Shown here piece after piece: positions 5,050 through 5,248 of a stretch of DNA of 5,248 nt (position 1 is its first letter; each line of letters starts with the position of its first letter). The position numbers and the translations under genes are program-made. Origin of the DNA: Patescibacteria group bacterium (GTDB taxonomy: Bacteria > Patescibacteriota > Patescibacteriia > XYB2-FULL-38-15). The DNA lies in NCBI GenBank assembly GCA_018818855.1, contig JAHIRI010000053.1, forward strand, positions 1 to 5,248, in the 5' to 3' direction. The notes below the pieces were generated by a model. That model saw nothing but the letters and a program-made list of their open reading frames with translations, was not told where the DNA came from and did not search any database.

Positions 5050-5248
5050 ATGATGAAGAAAAGTTTTAAAGTAATTTTTTTAGGAATAATTTTTACGGCG
5101 GGCGCCCTGGGATTTTTGTGGTATGGTTCAACTCATGAAGCTTTGGGCGCCGGATTGGTTTCTGAAGTAAAAATTTTTGACGCGGCAAGTTTTATCCCGG
5201 AAAAAGGGTTTTTTATTTCTTTTTCAAAAATGGATGAAGCGCCGAGCA
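5050..5248 (+). CDS. exported or membrane-anchored protein, N-terminal fragment
   Basis: Sixty-six residues are visible before the window ends. The N-terminus MMKKSFK is followed by a hydrophobic core, VIFLGIIFTAGALGFLWYG (residues 8-26), typical of a signal peptide or signal anchor. The mature part begins around THEALGAGLVSEVKIFDAASF and resembles the start of an extracellular beta-sandwich, but too little is present to name a family. The ATG at 5050 is preferred because it lies 7 bp after the G-rich ribosome binding site; the next codon at 5053 is also ATG and would serve equally. The 16-bp gap to the HTH gene suggests co-transcription and possibly translational coupling. Confidence 0.8.
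   Translation, partial: MMKKSFKVIFLGIIFTAGALGFLWYGSTHEALGAGLVSEVKIFDAASFIPEKGFFISFSKMDEAPS

Noticed and set aside
1..5248. Alternative genetic code with TGA read as glycine, as in some CPR lineages
   Set aside because: All genes end at TAA or TAG with family-typical lengths, and no in-frame TGA needs to be read through, so nothing here requires recoding.

Overview
The window looks like a chromosomal piece of a bacterium of the Candidate Phyla Radiation (Patescibacteria, Parcubacteria- or Microgenomates-like). This is an inference from several things: an archaeal-type UMP kinase next to bacterial L10 and L7/L12 genes, AT-rich lysine-rich coding sequence, long membrane proteins without recognisable orthologues, short intergenic gaps and few Shine-Dalgarno sites. 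The standard genetic code fits. The visible stops are TAG or TAA, and the genes close at expected lengths without reading through TGA.

Layout from left to right. (1) Positions 1-572, + strand: the 3' part of pyrH (UMP kinase), cut by the window edge. (2) Positions 573-841: a dense regulatory region with a near-consensus promoter (TTGACA, 17 bp, TAGGAT), a 56-bp palindromic element at the predicted transcription start, an L10-type ribosomal leader RNA, and an intrinsic terminator-like attenuator just before the start codon. (3) Positions 842-1810, + strand: rplJ and rplL, the ribosomal stalk operon, closed by a hairpin terminator that also serves the convergent gene. (4) Positions 1861-4191, - strand: a 776-residue membrane protein with a PP2C-like N-terminal domain that appears to lack its metal-binding aspartates, a membrane region, a coiled coil and a predicted extracytoplasmic beta-propeller. 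(5) Positions 4192-4331: a divergent promoter region holding a second copy of the palindromic element. (6) Positions 4332-5033, + strand: a winged-helix protein with a degenerate nucleotidyltransferase-like domain. (7) Position 5050 to the end, + strand: the N-terminus of an exported or membrane-anchored protein, 16 bp downstream and behind a run of nine G.

Working together: the rplJ-rplL leader is the classical autoregulatory device in which the L10-L12 complex controls its own mRNA. The HTH protein and the PP2C-like sensor are divergently transcribed from one shared region, so a regulator/target relation is possible but not shown. The most unusual signal is the two-copy palindromic element. 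Both copies lie next to a -10 box, at the predicted transcription start of unrelated genes (rplJ-rplL and the PP2C-like gene), in the same orientation relative to those genes. The middle of each arm does not pair but is roughly mirror-symmetric and built from YGAR tetranucleotides.
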